Assembly (NCBI RefSeq): GCF_900141805.1
Contig: NZ_FQYN01000010.1
Coordinates: 102,222 to 166,221 of the forward strand
DNA length: 64,000 bases
Source: Hymenobacter daecheongensis DSM 21074
Lineage (GTDB): Bacteria; Bacteroidota; Bacteroidia; Cytophagales; Hymenobacteraceae
Direction of reading: 5' to 3'
Under the pieces are notes generated by a model. It did no database searches, was not told the DNA's origin, and was given only the letters and a program-made list of their open reading frames with translations. The position numbers and the translations under genes were made by a program. Each line of letters begins with the position of its first letter. The first letter of the stretch is position 1. Below are positions 51,342 to 61,482 of this stretch, piece by piece.

Positions 51342-53684
51342 TTAGAATTTAAAGTTATACGTCACCGACGGGATAACCGGGAACAGCGACACCTGCCGCG
51401 CCCGGTAGCTGGTCACCAGGTTAGTTTGCTTGTCCTTCACCTGGTCGAAATACACGAAATACGGGTTGCGCCGGTTGTAAGCATTGTACACGCTGAAGGT
51501 GAGGTCCGACTCGCCGCGGCGGGGCTTCAGCTTATACACCAAACCCAGATCTAGGCGGTGGTAGGGGGCCATGCGGTAGGTGTTGCGGTCGGGGTAGATG
51601 GGCACCGCCGCCACATCGCCACCGAACAGATCCTGAAACGCGAACCGGCCCGAGGGCAGCGTAGTAGGCGCTCCGGACGTGTACACGAACGAGCCCGTCA
51701 GGTTGATGCGCGGCGTGAGCTGGTGCAGCACCACCACCGTCAGGTTGTTGCGCCGGTCGTAAGTGGGGAAGAAGTCGCGGCCGTTATTGATGCCGGTCGT
51801 GCCGCGCTGGGGCTGGAAGTTGCGCCGCGTCCAGGCCAGCGTGTAGCCCACCCAGCCGGTGGTGCGGCCCTGCTTTTTCTCCAGGTAGATTTCGTCGCCG
51901 TAGGCCCAGCCTTTGCCAAACAGAAACTCGGCATCAAGGTCGGAGTTAGCGAAAAGCTGCGCACCGTCCCGGAAATCAACTTGGTTGCGGGCCCACTTAT
52001 AATACACTTCGTTGGTGAGCAGGTATTTGCCGTCGCCCAGCAGAAAGCTCACGCCGGTGGCCACCTGCTGCGAGCGTTGCGGCTTCACGTTCTGCCGCGA
52101 CGGATACCACACATCCGTGGGCAGCGAAGCGCCCGAATTGGTGACTAGGTGTACATACTGGTACATCTGCGCGTAGCTGGCCTTGAGCGAAGTAGCCGGC
52201 GTGAGCGAGTAGCGGGCCGACGCACGGGGCTCGATGCCGCCGAACACGTCGGAACCGCTGCGGAAGCCCGTCAGGCGCAGGCCGTACTCCAGCTGCAGCT
52301 TGTCGGAGGCCCGAAAGTTGTCGGAGGCGTACAAGGAGGCTTCCTGGCCGTGGTAGGTCACGTCGGAGCCGATGTTCAGGGTGCCGTCGGCGCTGCCGGC
52401 CTGCAGGCGGCCCACGCCAAACCGGTGTGCGGTGGCCGTAGCACCGGCCTTCAGTGTGTGCCGGTCGTTGAGGGCATATTCCAGGTCGGAGCGCAGGGCA
52501 TAGTCGCGGATGTCGGAGGAGAGGCCGAAGCTGAACTGGTCGAGCTTGTTGGTGATGCCGTACTGGTAGCGCGTGGTCGAAACGGTGGTGTTCAGAAACA
52601 GCCGGGGCGAGAAAACGTGGTTCCAGCGCAGCGCTCCCACGGTATTGCCCCAGGTGAAGTCGAAGTTGAAGCCGTTGGTGCTGTTGAAGCCGAAGATGTC
52701 GCGGCCGTAGTAGCCGGTCAGAAACAGCTGGTCTTTGCTGCCGAGCTTGTAGTTGGCCTTGGCGTTGAAATCGTAGAAATAATAGTCCGGAATCGGGTTG
52801 TAGTCCTCCGCATCCTTGTTGAGCTTGTTGATCTGGCGGGTGAAAACGTCGAAGTACGTGCGCCGGCCCGAGATGATAAAGGAGCCCTTTTCCTTCACAA
52901 TGGGCCCTTCCAGCGTCAGCCGCGACGAAATCAAACCCAGCCCGCCGCTCACTGTGTACTTCTGCGGGTCGCCCTCGCGCAGCTTCACATCCACCACTGA
53001 CGACAGCCGGCCACCAAACTGGGCCGGAAAGCCGCCCTTGTACAGATCCACGCTCTGCACGGCATCGGGGTTGAACACCGAAAACAGCCCAAACAAGTGC
53101 GACGGATTATATACTACCGCCTCATCCAGCAGAAACAGGTTCTGATCGGCCGAGCCGCCGCGCACGAACAGGCCGCTGGTGCCCTCGCCGCCGTTCTGCA
53201 CGCCGGGCTTCAGCTGCAGCGTTTTGAGCAGATCAACTTCGCCGAACAGGGCCGGCAGCAGCTTAGCCTCCTTGGTCGTGAGGCGCTCCACGCTCATCTG
53301 CGGGGTCTGCAGCTTCTGTTCCAGCGTGCCGGTGCCCACCACCGTCACCTCGCCCAGCTCGTTGTTCGATTCGGGCAGGCTGAAGGAAAGGCGCTGATTG
53401 CGGTTCAGGTTCAGCTCCCGCGTCTGGGTCTGGTAGCCAATGAAGGAGACAACCAGCTGGTAGCGCCCCGCCGGCAACGACAGCGAATATTGCCCCGTCG
53501 AGTCGGCCGTGACGCCGGTGCCCAGCGCCGGCACCGCCAGTGAGGCGCCCGGCAGCACGCCCCTGTCGGCCCCCGACCGGATGAAGCCGCTCAACGTATA
53601 GCGGGCCTGCGCCGAAACCAGGCCGGGCAGCAGTATGAAGCAGAAAAACAGCGTGTAACGAACGAAGAAAAATAGAAAACGCAT
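51342..53684 (-). CDS. TonB-dependent receptor with carboxypeptidase-like regulatory domain
   Basis: The 780-residue outer-membrane protein has a signal peptide (MRFLFFFVRYTLFF...VSAQA), a CarboxypepD_reg-like domain (about residues 23-105), a plug domain (including GVQNGGEGTSGLFVRGGSAD and LFLLDEAVVYNPSHLFGLF), and a long beta-barrel ending in aromatic VIPSVTYNFKF. Substrate unknown. It is cotranscribed with a DUF4249 lipoprotein, an arrangement distinct from SusC/SusD. A TTG 30 bp upstream is a less likely start. Confidence 0.93.
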   Translation of the reverse strand: MRFLFFFVRYTLFFCFILLPGLVSAQARYTLSGFIRSGADRGVLPGASLAVPALGTGVTADSTGQYSLSLPAGRYQLVVSFIGYQTQTRELNLNRNQRLSFSLPESNNELGEVTVVGTGTLEQKLQTPQMSVERLTTKEAKLLPALFGEVDLLKTLQLKPGVQNGGEGTSGLFVRGGSADQNLFLLDEAVVYNPSHLFGLFSVFNPDAVQSVDLYKGGFPAQFGGRLSSVVDVKLREGDPQKYTVSGGLGLISSRLTLEGPIVKEKGSFIISGRRTYFDVFTRQINKLNKDAEDYNPIPDYYFYDFNAKANYKLGSKDQLFLTGYYGRDIFGFNSTNGFNFDFTWGNTVGALRWNHVFSPRLFLNTTVSTTRYQYGITNKLDQFSFGLSSDIRDYALRSDLEYALNDRHTLKAGATATAHRFGVGRLQAGSADGTLNIGSDVTYHGQEASLYASDNFRASDKLQLEYGLRLTGFRSGSDVFGGIEPRASARYSLTPATSLKASYAQMYQYVHLVTNSGASLPTDVWYPSRQNVKPQRSQQVATGVSFLLGDGKYLLTNEVYYKWARNQVDFRDGAQLFANSDLDAEFLFGKGWAYGDEIYLEKKQGRTTGWVGYTLAWTRRNFQPQRGTTGINNGRDFFPTYDRRNNLTVVVLHQLTPRINLTGSFVYTSGAPTTLPSGRFAFQDLFGGDVAAVPIYPDRNTYRMAPYHRLDLGLVYKLKPRRGESDLTFSVYNAYNRRNPYFVYFDQVKDKQTNLVTSYRARQVSLFPVIPSVTYNFKF

Positions 53685-53882
53685 TGGCAGGGTACAGGAT
53701 CCGAATAGCCGCAAAGGTAAGCTGCCGCGATGGCCTAACGCCCGGCCCGCGCGGATAGTTTAGCCGGTGCCGCCTAAAAAAGCCGGCCCGCGCCTCTCAG
53801 CTACGCCTTGCCCCACAGATACCCAAACCGCCGCTCGGGTTGCGTGGCCGCCCAAAACAGCCCCGTCTATTGTCGCCGCCGG

Positions 53883-54191
53883 CTAGCCCACGAACGACTG
53901 CAGCGCCTGCGTCAGCTGCGCCGCCGGCACCACGCCCGCCTGCCGCCACACGGGCTGGCCTTTGTGAAAGAGAATGAGCGTAGGAATGCTCTGCACCCGA
54001 AACTGCTGGGCCGCTGCCTGGTTGCGGTCCACATCTACTTTAATGACTTTGAGCTTGCCCTGGTGCTGGGCCGCCACCTGCTCCAGAATGGGGGCCATCG
54101 TTTTGCACGGGCCGCACCAGTCGGCGTAAAAATCGACCAGCACCGGCATTCCGGGGCTGCTGATAAGCTCGGAGAATGACTTTTTAGGCAT
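53883..54191 (-). CDS. trxA: Thioredoxin
   Basis: The 102-residue protein is a complete thioredoxin with the WCGPC active site (Cys26, Cys29 in DFYADWCGPCKTMAP) and the cis-proline motif QSIPTLILF. No signal peptide, so cytoplasmic. It reduces disulfides of target proteins with electrons from thioredoxin reductase, which is not encoded nearby. Confidence 0.93.
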   Translation of the reverse strand: MPKKSFSELISSPGMPVLVDFYADWCGPCKTMAPILEQVAAQHQGKLKVIKVDVDRNQAAAQQFRVQSIPTLILFHKGQPVWRQAGVVPAAQLTQALQSFVG

Positions 54192-54300
54192 GATAAGGCA
54201 GCAAAAGCAGAAGTTTCAGGCAGGCCGCCGGCCGGCGGGCCCCAGGGTTGGTATACGGCGGCCCGCCTAAAAAAGAGACGGTCCCAAAACCTCCAAACGC

Positions 54301-54335
54301 AAAAAAGCCCGGCGCTGCAACGCTGGGCTTTTTCG
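54301..54335. terminator. Hairpin terminator
   Basis: AAAAAGCCC-GGCGCTGCAACGCT-GGGCTTTTT, with A- and T-tracts on both sides, lies downstream of the leftward secreted-protein gene at 54369 and upstream of the thioredoxin gene. It ends the former transcript. Confidence 0.85.
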
Positions 54336-54368
54336 TAAAAAGTGGTGAAAAGGTGCGTTAAGGTAGTA

Positions 54369-54818
54369 TTATTTCCGTTTGTCAATCACCGTCACGTCAT
54401 TTCCGACCTCCGGAAACGTGAAGCGGCCACCCACTACTTTCTTGCCTCCCACCTGGCACTCCCACACGTAGCGGCCCGGCGTGCCGGATGCCGCCTCGCC
54501 CGCCACCGACTTAAAGTAGTCAGCATCAGAGGCCGGCGAAGGGAAAATGACATCAACGCCGTTCTGGCCTTTCTCGATTTCTTTTACCAGAATGTATTCT
54601 TTGCTCGTGTTCTGGTTCGTGACCACGAAGCGGGCGGTATACGTGCCAAGCTGGCCGAATTTGTCCATCACCCCGAGGCGAATGTAGGCATCAGTCGATA
54701 CCAGCCACGTTTGGGCGTGAGAGGCAGTGGAGGTCAGCAGCAGCAGGCCCAGGGCCAGGCCGGCAGCCCGCATCAGCTGCATCGAACGAAGGAAAAAGGT
54801 AGGAGTAGCAACGCGCAT
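54369..54818 (-). CDS. Hypothetical secreted protein
   Basis: The 149-residue protein has a signal peptide. Either the ATG at 54818 or the ATG at 54782 (MQLMRAAGLALGLLLLTSTA) can start it; the latter gives the more typical signal. Cleavage after SHAQ is likely. The mature part is beta-rich (ARFVVTNQNTSKEYILVKEI, YVWECQVGGKKVVGGRFTFP) with no family recognised. Probably periplasmic. Confidence 0.78.
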   Translation of the reverse strand: MRVATPTFFLRSMQLMRAAGLALGLLLLTSTASHAQTWLVSTDAYIRLGVMDKFGQLGTYTARFVVTNQNTSKEYILVKEIEKGQNGVDVIFPSPASDADYFKSVAGEAASGTPGRYVWECQVGGKKVVGGRFTFPEVGNDVTVIDKRK

Positions 54819-55195
54819 GGTATGGGAGGTAAGAAGTTGAAGAAGGAAGGGGAAGGGCAGCGTGGGAGGTAAGGTTGAATAAAAGCAGGAACGATTGAAT
54901 ACAATGGCAGGAAAGAAGGCAGTAAAGAATGAGAAAGGTCTTAAAGAGAGCTGGTTGCCTCATTACCCAATCAAATATAGAATTAATTTGACTGCTGCTG
55001 CAACTAGATGATTATTTTTTTGTCGGTGGCTGACAGCGAAAAAAAGAAGGCTTTTTTCAGCCGCGCCGGCCGCCCGGTCCGTTTAAGGCCGCGCCGTAGC
55101 CCAGGCCCGCGGCTCGGCGCGCTCCGGCGGCCTGCCTGCGGCGACGACGAAGGAATGCCAACCTTTGCCCACCCGCCGCTTTTGTCAATCTGCCG
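54819..55195. promoter_or_regulatory. Divergent intergenic region with -7 box
   Basis: This 377-bp gap separates the leftward secreted-protein gene and the rightward DUF6687 gene. On the minus strand TATATTTG (54972-54979) matches the Bacteroidota -7 consensus, with a TTG about 21 bp upstream. The resulting leader would be about 150 nt. On the plus side a hairpin GGCTGA...TCAGCC (55028-55062) with an A-run/T-run interior may act as an attenuator. Nothing else is clear. Confidence 0.4.
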
Positions 55196-56263
55196 TTGAA
55201 ATTCTTCGTTCCCTTCGCCCGGCTCCGCCAGCAGCCCACCATCGTTGTCGATAGCACGGCCAACGGGGCGGCGCTGGTGCTGGCCCACTGGCGCGGGGCA
55301 CCCACGCCCGCCGCCCTGCGCGACGATACCAGCGCCGGCTCGGTGCTGCGGGCCTTGCACGCCCCCGCCACGCCTGGGCTGGAAGCCAGCGCCGTCACGG
55401 CCAACCACTTTGATATTGATGGCTTTATTGGAGTCTGGAGCCTGCTGCACCCGGCGCAGGCGCTGCGGCACGAGCGGCTGCTGCGCCTCACGGCCACACT
55501 GGGCGACTTCCGGGAGCTGGACCGGAGCGACCCGCTGGCCGATGCGGCCCTGCAGCTGGTGGGCTGGCTCAATGCCAAGGAGCAGGAGTTGTTTTACCGG
55601 CCCTTCGGTGCGCCCGCGTTGCGCCGCCGCGAAGACGAGGCTTCGGCCGAAAAATTCGCCTGGTTTCTACCCAGCTTCGGCGCCGTGCTGGAAAACCCCG
55701 AAACCGGCCGCGCCGCCTGGGAGCCGGAATACCGGCGGGTGAAGCAGGCTACGGCGGTCATGGCCAGCGCTCATACGCGCATCCGCCGCTACCCCGAAAT
55801 CGGGCTGGTGGTGATTGAAACGCCGGAGCCGCTGCCCTACTATGCCCTGTTTGGCCCCACCGCCGGCTTTGATATGGTATTGAGTCTGTACAGCGGCAAC
55901 CGTTACGAATTCGAGTATAAGTACACCACCTGGATTGACCTGGAAAGCCAGCCTACGCTGCCGCGCCTGCCGCTGGCCGCGCTGGCTGCCCGCCTGAACG
56001 CGCTGGAAACCACCCCGCGCCGCTGGACCCACGACGGCATCACCGACACCGGCCCGCTGCTGCGCCTTGAGGGCAGCGGCCTTGCCAAAGCCCAGCGCTA
56101 CGCCGACCCCGACCAACGGCCGATTTATGCCTCCAGCATTAGCCCCGAAAAGCTGGAGCAGGAAGTAGTGGCCTTCTTCCAGGCCGGCTATGCTGCTATT
56201 GAGCCCCGCCGCTACTGGAGCTGGGCCGACATCAGGGCGGCGGGGGAGCAACTGGTGGATTAG
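55196..56263 (+). CDS. DUF6687 family protein
   Basis: The 355-residue cytosolic protein starts at a TTG (KFFVPFARLRQQPTIVVDST follows). The segment VTANHFDIDGFIGVWSLLHP with His and two Asp looks like a DHH-like or related metal site. Bacteroidota proteins of this form are known to me as DUF6687, without assigned function. No signal or membrane segments. Its TAG overlaps the convergent sbcC stop by 3 bases within a 4-bp overlap. Confidence 0.72.
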   Translation: MKFFVPFARLRQQPTIVVDSTANGAALVLAHWRGAPTPAALRDDTSAGSVLRALHAPATPGLEASAVTANHFDIDGFIGVWSLLHPAQALRHERLLRLTATLGDFRELDRSDPLADAALQLVGWLNAKEQELFYRPFGAPALRRREDEASAEKFAWFLPSFGAVLENPETGRAAWEPEYRRVKQATAVMASAHTRIRRYPEIGLVVIETPEPLPYYALFGPTAGFDMVLSLYSGNRYEFEYKYTTWIDLESQPTLPRLPLAALAARLNALETTPRRWTHDGITDTGPLLRLEGSGLAKAQRYADPDQRPIYASSISPEKLEQEVVAFFQAGYAAIEPRRYWSWADIRAAGEQLVD

Positions 56264-59200
56264 CCCGCCGACGGCGCGCTCACCACCGCGCGGGTGACGC
56301 AGGAATGGAGTTGCCCTTGCGCATCCAGAATGCGGATGGTGCTGTTGCCGGCGCGGGCCGGTATCACCTGCACCTGGGTGGTAATGCGGCTTTTTAGCTC
56401 CGCCACGTGCGAAATCACGCCAATCATTTTGCCGCTGTGCTGGAGCTTTTCCAGCGCATCGAGGGCCACGTTGAGCGTATCGGGGTCGAGGGTCCCGAAG
56501 CCTTCATCAATGAACAGAGACTCGATTTGCGCTTTGTGGCCGGCCAGTTCGGAAAGGCCCAGCGCCAGCGCCAGGCTCACCAGAAAACTCTCACCGCCCG
56601 AAAGCGAGTTCATCGTGCGTACGCTGTCGGCCTGGTCGTGGTCGATAATCTGCAGCGTGAGGTCCTGATGCGGGGTTTTGAGGATGGTATAGCGCGTGCT
56701 GAGCTGGTGCAGGCGCTCGTTGGCCAGTCCCACTAAGTGCGCCAGTGTGAGGCCCTGCGCAAATTTGCTGAAGGCGTCGCCCGTGGCCGAGCCGATCAGC
56801 TTGCTCAGATCATCCCAGCGCTGAAACTCCAGCTCCAGCTTTTCCAGCGCCAGCTGGTGGTCGGTTTGCCGTTGGCGGGCGTCATCATCTTGCCGGAGCT
56901 GCTGCACCAGCTGGCCGCGCTGCTGCTGGATGGCTTCGGACTGGGCTTTCAGGTCGAGCTGCCGGGTGAGCAGCTCGGCCTCGCTCAGGTCGGTGAGGGC
57001 GCGGGTGAGCAGCGCATCGTGCTGGCGGTGGGCCTCGGCGAGCTGCTTTTCGGCGTCGCGTCGCTCGTGCTGCTGCTGGTCGCGGCGGCGGCGCAGGTCG
57101 GCGGCCTCGGCCTCGGGCAGCAGCAGCGTCCGGGCCTGGTCGGCATCGGCGAGGCCCAGGCGACTTAGCTCAGCTTGTAGCTCCGTGGCGCGCTCCGCGT
57201 GGGCGGCCTGGTGCTTGGCCAATGCGTCGTGCTGCTGCCGGATGGCTTCCTGCAGGCCGTATTCCTGCTTTTGCAGCTCAACGAGGGCATTGTCGGCTTC
57301 CTCACGGGCGGCGGCGAGGCGGCGCATTTCGGCCTCCAGCGCGGCGCGCTCCGCTGCGGGGTCGGGGCCCACGGGCAACAGGCGGCGCTTTTCAAGCAAC
57401 TCCTGCCAGCGCGTGCGGGCGGCGGCCAGCTGCGGGGCGTGCTGCGTTTGCAGGAGCTGGGTTTTGCTGTCGAGCTGCGTTTGGGCCTCAAAAACCAGCT
57501 TTTTCAGCGCTTCCAGTTCCTGCTCAAGCTTTTTGTGCGCGGTCTGCTGCTGTTCCAGCGCGTCGGCGCGCTCCTGCAGCTGGCTCAGAATGCCGGCGCT
57601 TTCGCGGCCGTCGTAGCGCAGCGCGTGGGGAAGCAGCAGAGAGTTGACCGTAGCCATATAATCCTGCACGGCTTCCTGCTCGGCCTGGCGCTTGGCGGGC
57701 AACTCACCCCGCAGCTGCTCCTGCGCGGCCGCGTACTGCTGGGTGGTAGCGGCCAGCTGGGCTTCCAGCGTGCTGAGCCGGGGTTTGGTGTCGTTCCACT
57801 TTTCCCGAAACTCCGCCAATTTCCGCTGCACTTCGCGCAGGCGGCTTAGCTGGTGTTGTGCGGCGGTGTAGTCCTGGGCGGCGGCCTCCAGCTGCGCTTG
57901 CCAGTCCGGCAGGGGAGTAGTGAGGGCGGGCACGGTATGGCCGGCGCTCCACTCCGCAAAAGTGTCGTGGGCCTGCTGCGCGTCGGTTTGGGCTTCCTGC
58001 TGGGCGGCCAGCCGGGCGGCTTGCGCGGCCTGGAGCCGGGCCACCTGAATATCGTGCTGCGCCAGCTCGGTTTCCAGCGCCTGCACCAGCTGCTGCTGCA
58101 GCTCCTCCTGGCGCTCATCGTCGCCCAGCTCGGCCCGAAAATCGGCGGGGTGGGTGTGATGAGCGGGGGCGGCGCCGCACAGCGGACAGTCGGCGTGGGG
58201 ACTGAGGAGGTGGGCGCGCTGGGCGTTGAGGTCCACGATGAGGCGCTGCTGGCGGGCAATGCGCCGGCGCAGCTCCAGCTCCTGACGGGCGGGCAGTAGC
58301 TTGGTCGCCGTGGATTGCTGACTTACCAGCGCGGTTTCCAGCTCCTGGTTTCCGTCGGCATACGCCTGGGCCTGCTGCTGGCTTACGGCCGAGCGGGCCT
58401 GAAACTGGGCTGCCAGAATGTGCAGCTGCCCCAGCCGTTCCCGGTGCGCCTGCCGCGTGCTTACCACCTGCTCCAGCTCCGCCACCGACTGACCAGCCAG
58501 CAGCTGCTGCTCTTCTTCCCGCAGGGGCTTGCCTTCCGTGAGAATAGCCTGCTGCTCAGCTTCTAAAATCTGCTTCTCCTGCTGCAATCGGGTGGTTTCG
58601 CGGGTGGCCGCGTCGGCCTGGGCCTGATAGCGCGTCAGCTCGGTTTCCACCAGAAGCAGGCGGCTTTGGGCCTTGCCCAGGTCCTCTAAATCCCGCTGAA
58701 TGGCAATAATCTGCTGGCTCAGCTCCCGCTCGTGCTGGTGCCGGATAAGCCAATCGGTAGCCGACTGCTCCCGCGCCTGCAGTTCGGCCAACTCCTGCGC
58801 CCGCCGCTGCCGGGCCTCGGTGAGCCGCTTTGCTTCTGCCTGCGCGTCATCGTGGGCCTTTTGGGTCAGGGTCAGCTGGTTGGCCGCTTCGCCGATAGCG
58901 TGGTCTTGTTGGTCAGCGGCGTTCAGCAGCTGCTCGCGGACGGGGCGCCGAACTTCGGCCTGCTGCCAGGCCTGGCGGTGGGTGGCGGCCGTTTCGGTGG
59001 CCTGCCGGAGGCGCAGGGCCGCGGCCGGCAGCTGCGTTTCGGTATGGTGCAGGGCAGCGGTGGCAGCTTCTACCAGCTGCCGGGCATCGGCGGCGCGGGC
59101 CAGGGGGGCGGCCAGCGGCTCGGCCCGCTCGTGGTCGGTGAGGCGGCGGAGCAGGGGCGCCAGCAATTCGGCCTGGACATCGGCCTGGGCGAGGCGCTGC

Positions 59201-60012
59201 TGGGTTTGGGCAATGGTTTCGGTGAGGCCCAGCAGCTGCCGCCGCCACGCCAGCTGCTCCTGCAGCCGGGCGGCGTGCATATCGTGCTGCTCACTTTGGC
59301 GCAGCAATTCGCTCAGCTCGGTATCCAGGGTAGCGCGGGCTTCGGCAGAAAGCAGCTGCACGAAATTCAGCTGGGCCCGCAGCTGCTTCATCTGGCTTTC
59401 GGCGGCGGCGGCCTGCCGGAAAGCCCGGATAGAGATTTCCTTGTACTGGCGCACGTCGGTTATTTTCTCCAGCAGGGCGCTCCGCTCACTTTCCCGGGCT
59501 TTCAGAAACTTGGCAAACGCACCCTGGGCCAGCAGCACCGACTGCTCGAACTGCCCGAATTCCAGGCCGCTCAGCTCCACCACTTTCTGCTGCACCCGGG
59601 TTTTGAGGGTTTCAATATCCTTGTGCTGGCGCAGGCAGGTGAGTACCATGCTGTCTTCGCCCAGCTCGCCTTTTTCCTTGCCCCGGCTTTTGCGCTTTAT
59701 CTCCCAGCGGGAGCGGTAGCGCACCCGCGTGGCCTCCCGGGTCACCTCGTCGGTTTCCATCACCTCAAATTCGACGGCCGAATGGGCGCGGCTGGCGTGG
59801 CGGCTCACCAGCTCTTCCACCTGCTTGCCGTGCCGGGGCACGCGCCCGTACAGAGCCACCGCAATGGCATCGAGCAGCGTGCTTTTGCCGGCCCCGGTGG
59901 GACCGGTAATGGCAAAAAGGCCCGTATCGGCGAGCGGGGCTTCATCGAAGCGCACCGTGAAGTCGCCGAGCAGGGAGTTGAGGTTGGAAAAGCTGACGCT
60001 GATAATTTTCAT
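56260..60012 (-). CDS. sbcC: DNA double-strand break repair ATPase SbcC
   Basis: The 1250-residue SMC-like ATPase has a Walker A (GPTGAGKST, residues 37-45), long coiled-coil arms rich in Gln, Ala and Glu, a zinc-hook CPLC near residue 608 (HADCPLCGAAP), and a C-terminal signature NSLSGGESFLVSLALALGLS with Walker B IESLFIDEGFGTLDPDTL. With SbcD it forms a nuclease that opens hairpins and cleans DNA ends. The coiled-coil part is longer than E. coli SbcC by about 200 residues. It is downstream of sbcD in one operon. Confidence 0.94.
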   Translation of the reverse strand: MKIISVSFSNLNSLLGDFTVRFDEAPLADTGLFAITGPTGAGKSTLLDAIAVALYGRVPRHGKQVEELVSRHASRAHSAVEFEVMETDEVTREATRVRYRSRWEIKRKSRGKEKGELGEDSMVLTCLRQHKDIETLKTRVQQKVVELSGLEFGQFEQSVLLAQGAFAKFLKARESERSALLEKITDVRQYKEISIRAFRQAAAAESQMKQLRAQLNFVQLLSAEARATLDTELSELLRQSEQHDMHAARLQEQLAWRRQLLGLTETIAQTQQRLAQADVQAELLAPLLRRLTDHERAEPLAAPLARAADARQLVEAATAALHHTETQLPAAALRLRQATETAATHRQAWQQAEVRRPVREQLLNAADQQDHAIGEAANQLTLTQKAHDDAQAEAKRLTEARQRRAQELAELQAREQSATDWLIRHQHERELSQQIIAIQRDLEDLGKAQSRLLLVETELTRYQAQADAATRETTRLQQEKQILEAEQQAILTEGKPLREEEQQLLAGQSVAELEQVVSTRQAHRERLGQLHILAAQFQARSAVSQQQAQAYADGNQELETALVSQQSTATKLLPARQELELRRRIARQQRLIVDLNAQRAHLLSPHADCPLCGAAPAHHTHPADFRAELGDDERQEELQQQLVQALETELAQHDIQVARLQAAQAARLAAQQEAQTDAQQAHDTFAEWSAGHTVPALTTPLPDWQAQLEAAAQDYTAAQHQLSRLREVQRKLAEFREKWNDTKPRLSTLEAQLAATTQQYAAAQEQLRGELPAKRQAEQEAVQDYMATVNSLLLPHALRYDGRESAGILSQLQERADALEQQQTAHKKLEQELEALKKLVFEAQTQLDSKTQLLQTQHAPQLAAARTRWQELLEKRRLLPVGPDPAAERAALEAEMRRLAAAREEADNALVELQKQEYGLQEAIRQQHDALAKHQAAHAERATELQAELSRLGLADADQARTLLLPEAEAADLRRRRDQQQHERRDAEKQLAEAHRQHDALLTRALTDLSEAELLTRQLDLKAQSEAIQQQRGQLVQQLRQDDDARQRQTDHQLALEKLELEFQRWDDLSKLIGSATGDAFSKFAQGLTLAHLVGLANERLHQLSTRYTILKTPHQDLTLQIIDHDQADSVRTMNSLSGGESFLVSLALALGLSELAGHKAQIESLFIDEGFGTLDPDTLNVALDALEKLQHSGKMIGVISHVAELKSRITTQVQVIPARAGNSTIRILDAQGQLHSCVTRAVVSAPSAG

Positions 60013-60058
60013 AGCGGATAGAAAGCCGGCCCTGGTAAAAGCAGGAGCGCGGGTGGGG

Positions 60059-61339
60059 TCAGGAGGCGGTAACGCTAAAAGTCGGGGCGGCCGGGATTGG
60101 TTCGCCGGTGCTTTGCTCCATCAGCTGGCAAAGCTCCCGGAACGTGTCGGTGAGGGCGGTGCGCTGGGCCTCGGGCAAGGTGCTGATGCGGCGGGCAAAC
60201 ACTTCGGCCACCGTCAGATCCTGCAGGGTTTCGGTGGGGGCCGACTGCCGGGCCAGGTCCTGCTCGGGCATTTGCCGCCGCACGCGGGGCGTGCGGGGGG
60301 CCTCGATATGCCCCCGGCGCGTATCGAAAGCGGCGCTGATAGCCCGGTGAATTTCCGAAGGCAGCTCATCGGAAACTACCTCCACATCGGCCCAGGCCAC
60401 CAGCGGGCGGTCCTGGTTGTCGAAGGCCATAATCTGATATTCTACCTCTTCGCGGCTGCCCCGGAAGCGCACCAGCTGCCGCTGCAGGGGCACGGGCAGG
60501 TATTCTAGCGTCACGGGCTGGCCGGCTGCATCCAGCGTGAGCAGCACTACCTGCTGCTGGTGCGCGGCCTCGGCAAACGAAAGCGGCACCGGCGAGCCCG
60601 AATATCGGATATGGGCCCGGCCGCCCACCTGCTGGGGCCGGTGCAGGTGCCCCAGCGCCACATAGTCGAATAGCTCTGGAAACTGGTCGGCACTCACGGA
60701 GCCCAGTCCGCCAATGTGCACGTCGCGCTCCGCGCCTTCCGATGCCTCGCCCCCAGCGGCATAGAGGTGACCGGTGGCCAGCACGGGCACTCCGTTTTCG
60801 TGGTGACGCAGGGCGGCGGCCAGCCCGGCCACGTGGGTATAGTGCCCCGCAATGGCCTGCCGCACCCGCTCGTGGCGCTCGTCGGCGGTTTCGCCGGCTA
60901 CTGAGAGACGGATGTCCCGGTCGCGCAGAAACGGTACGGCGCACACCACCAGCCCCGGCCGGCCGGTTTCATTTTCCAGCACCAGCACCTGCTCCGCCGG
61001 CTCCTGCGGCACGCCCCCAATGACGTGCACCTGCAGGTGCCGCAGCAGCTGCCGCGAGGCGTTCAGCATGGTGGGCGAGTCGTGGTTGCCGCCCACAATG
61101 ACGATGTGCCGGCAGCCGGTGCCCAGCATCTGCACCAGAAAATCGTAGTACAGGCCCTGGGCCGCGTGCGAAGGCGACTGGCTGTCGAAGATGTCGCCGG
61201 CCACTACCAGCACGTCCACGCCGTGGGCTTTCACCGTGCCGATGAGCCAGTCGAGGAAAGCCTTGTGTTCGTCGGTGCGTTCCTGGCCGGTGAGGAAATG
61301 CTGGCCCAGGTGCCAATCGGCAGTGTGTAGTACGCGCAT
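60059..61339 (-). CDS. sbcD: Exonuclease SbcD (Mre11-like nuclease subunit)
   Basis: The 426-residue metallophosphatase-fold nuclease has the motifs LHTADWHLGQ (Asp8, His10), VVAGDIFDSQ (Asp49), VGGNHDSPT (Asn85, His86), LATGHLYAAG and VALGHLHRPQ. It cuts DNA ends and hairpins with SbcC. It is 46 bp upstream of sbcC on the same strand. Length is usual, with a C-terminal capping domain. Confidence 0.95.
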   Translation of the reverse strand: MRVLHTADWHLGQHFLTGQERTDEHKAFLDWLIGTVKAHGVDVLVVAGDIFDSQSPSHAAQGLYYDFLVQMLGTGCRHIVIVGGNHDSPTMLNASRQLLRHLQVHVIGGVPQEPAEQVLVLENETGRPGLVVCAVPFLRDRDIRLSVAGETADERHERVRQAIAGHYTHVAGLAAALRHHENGVPVLATGHLYAAGGEASEGAERDVHIGGLGSVSADQFPELFDYVALGHLHRPQQVGGRAHIRYSGSPVPLSFAEAAHQQQVVLLTLDAAGQPVTLEYLPVPLQRQLVRFRGSREEVEYQIMAFDNQDRPLVAWADVEVVSDELPSEIHRAISAAFDTRRGHIEAPRTPRVRRQMPEQDLARQSAPTETLQDLTVAEVFARRISTLPEAQRTALTDTFRELCQLMEQSTGEPIPAAPTFSVTAS

Positions 61340-61482
61340 AAGGTCAGAGTGAATCTCAAAGATACCTCAGCGGCGGCGGAAGCGAAAGTGGTGGGCAGAA
61401 TTGAGGGAATGAGAAAAATTTTTCTGCCTACAATCAGGATGGTATCAGTCGAAAAATCGAAAGTATAATACTATTTATATAT

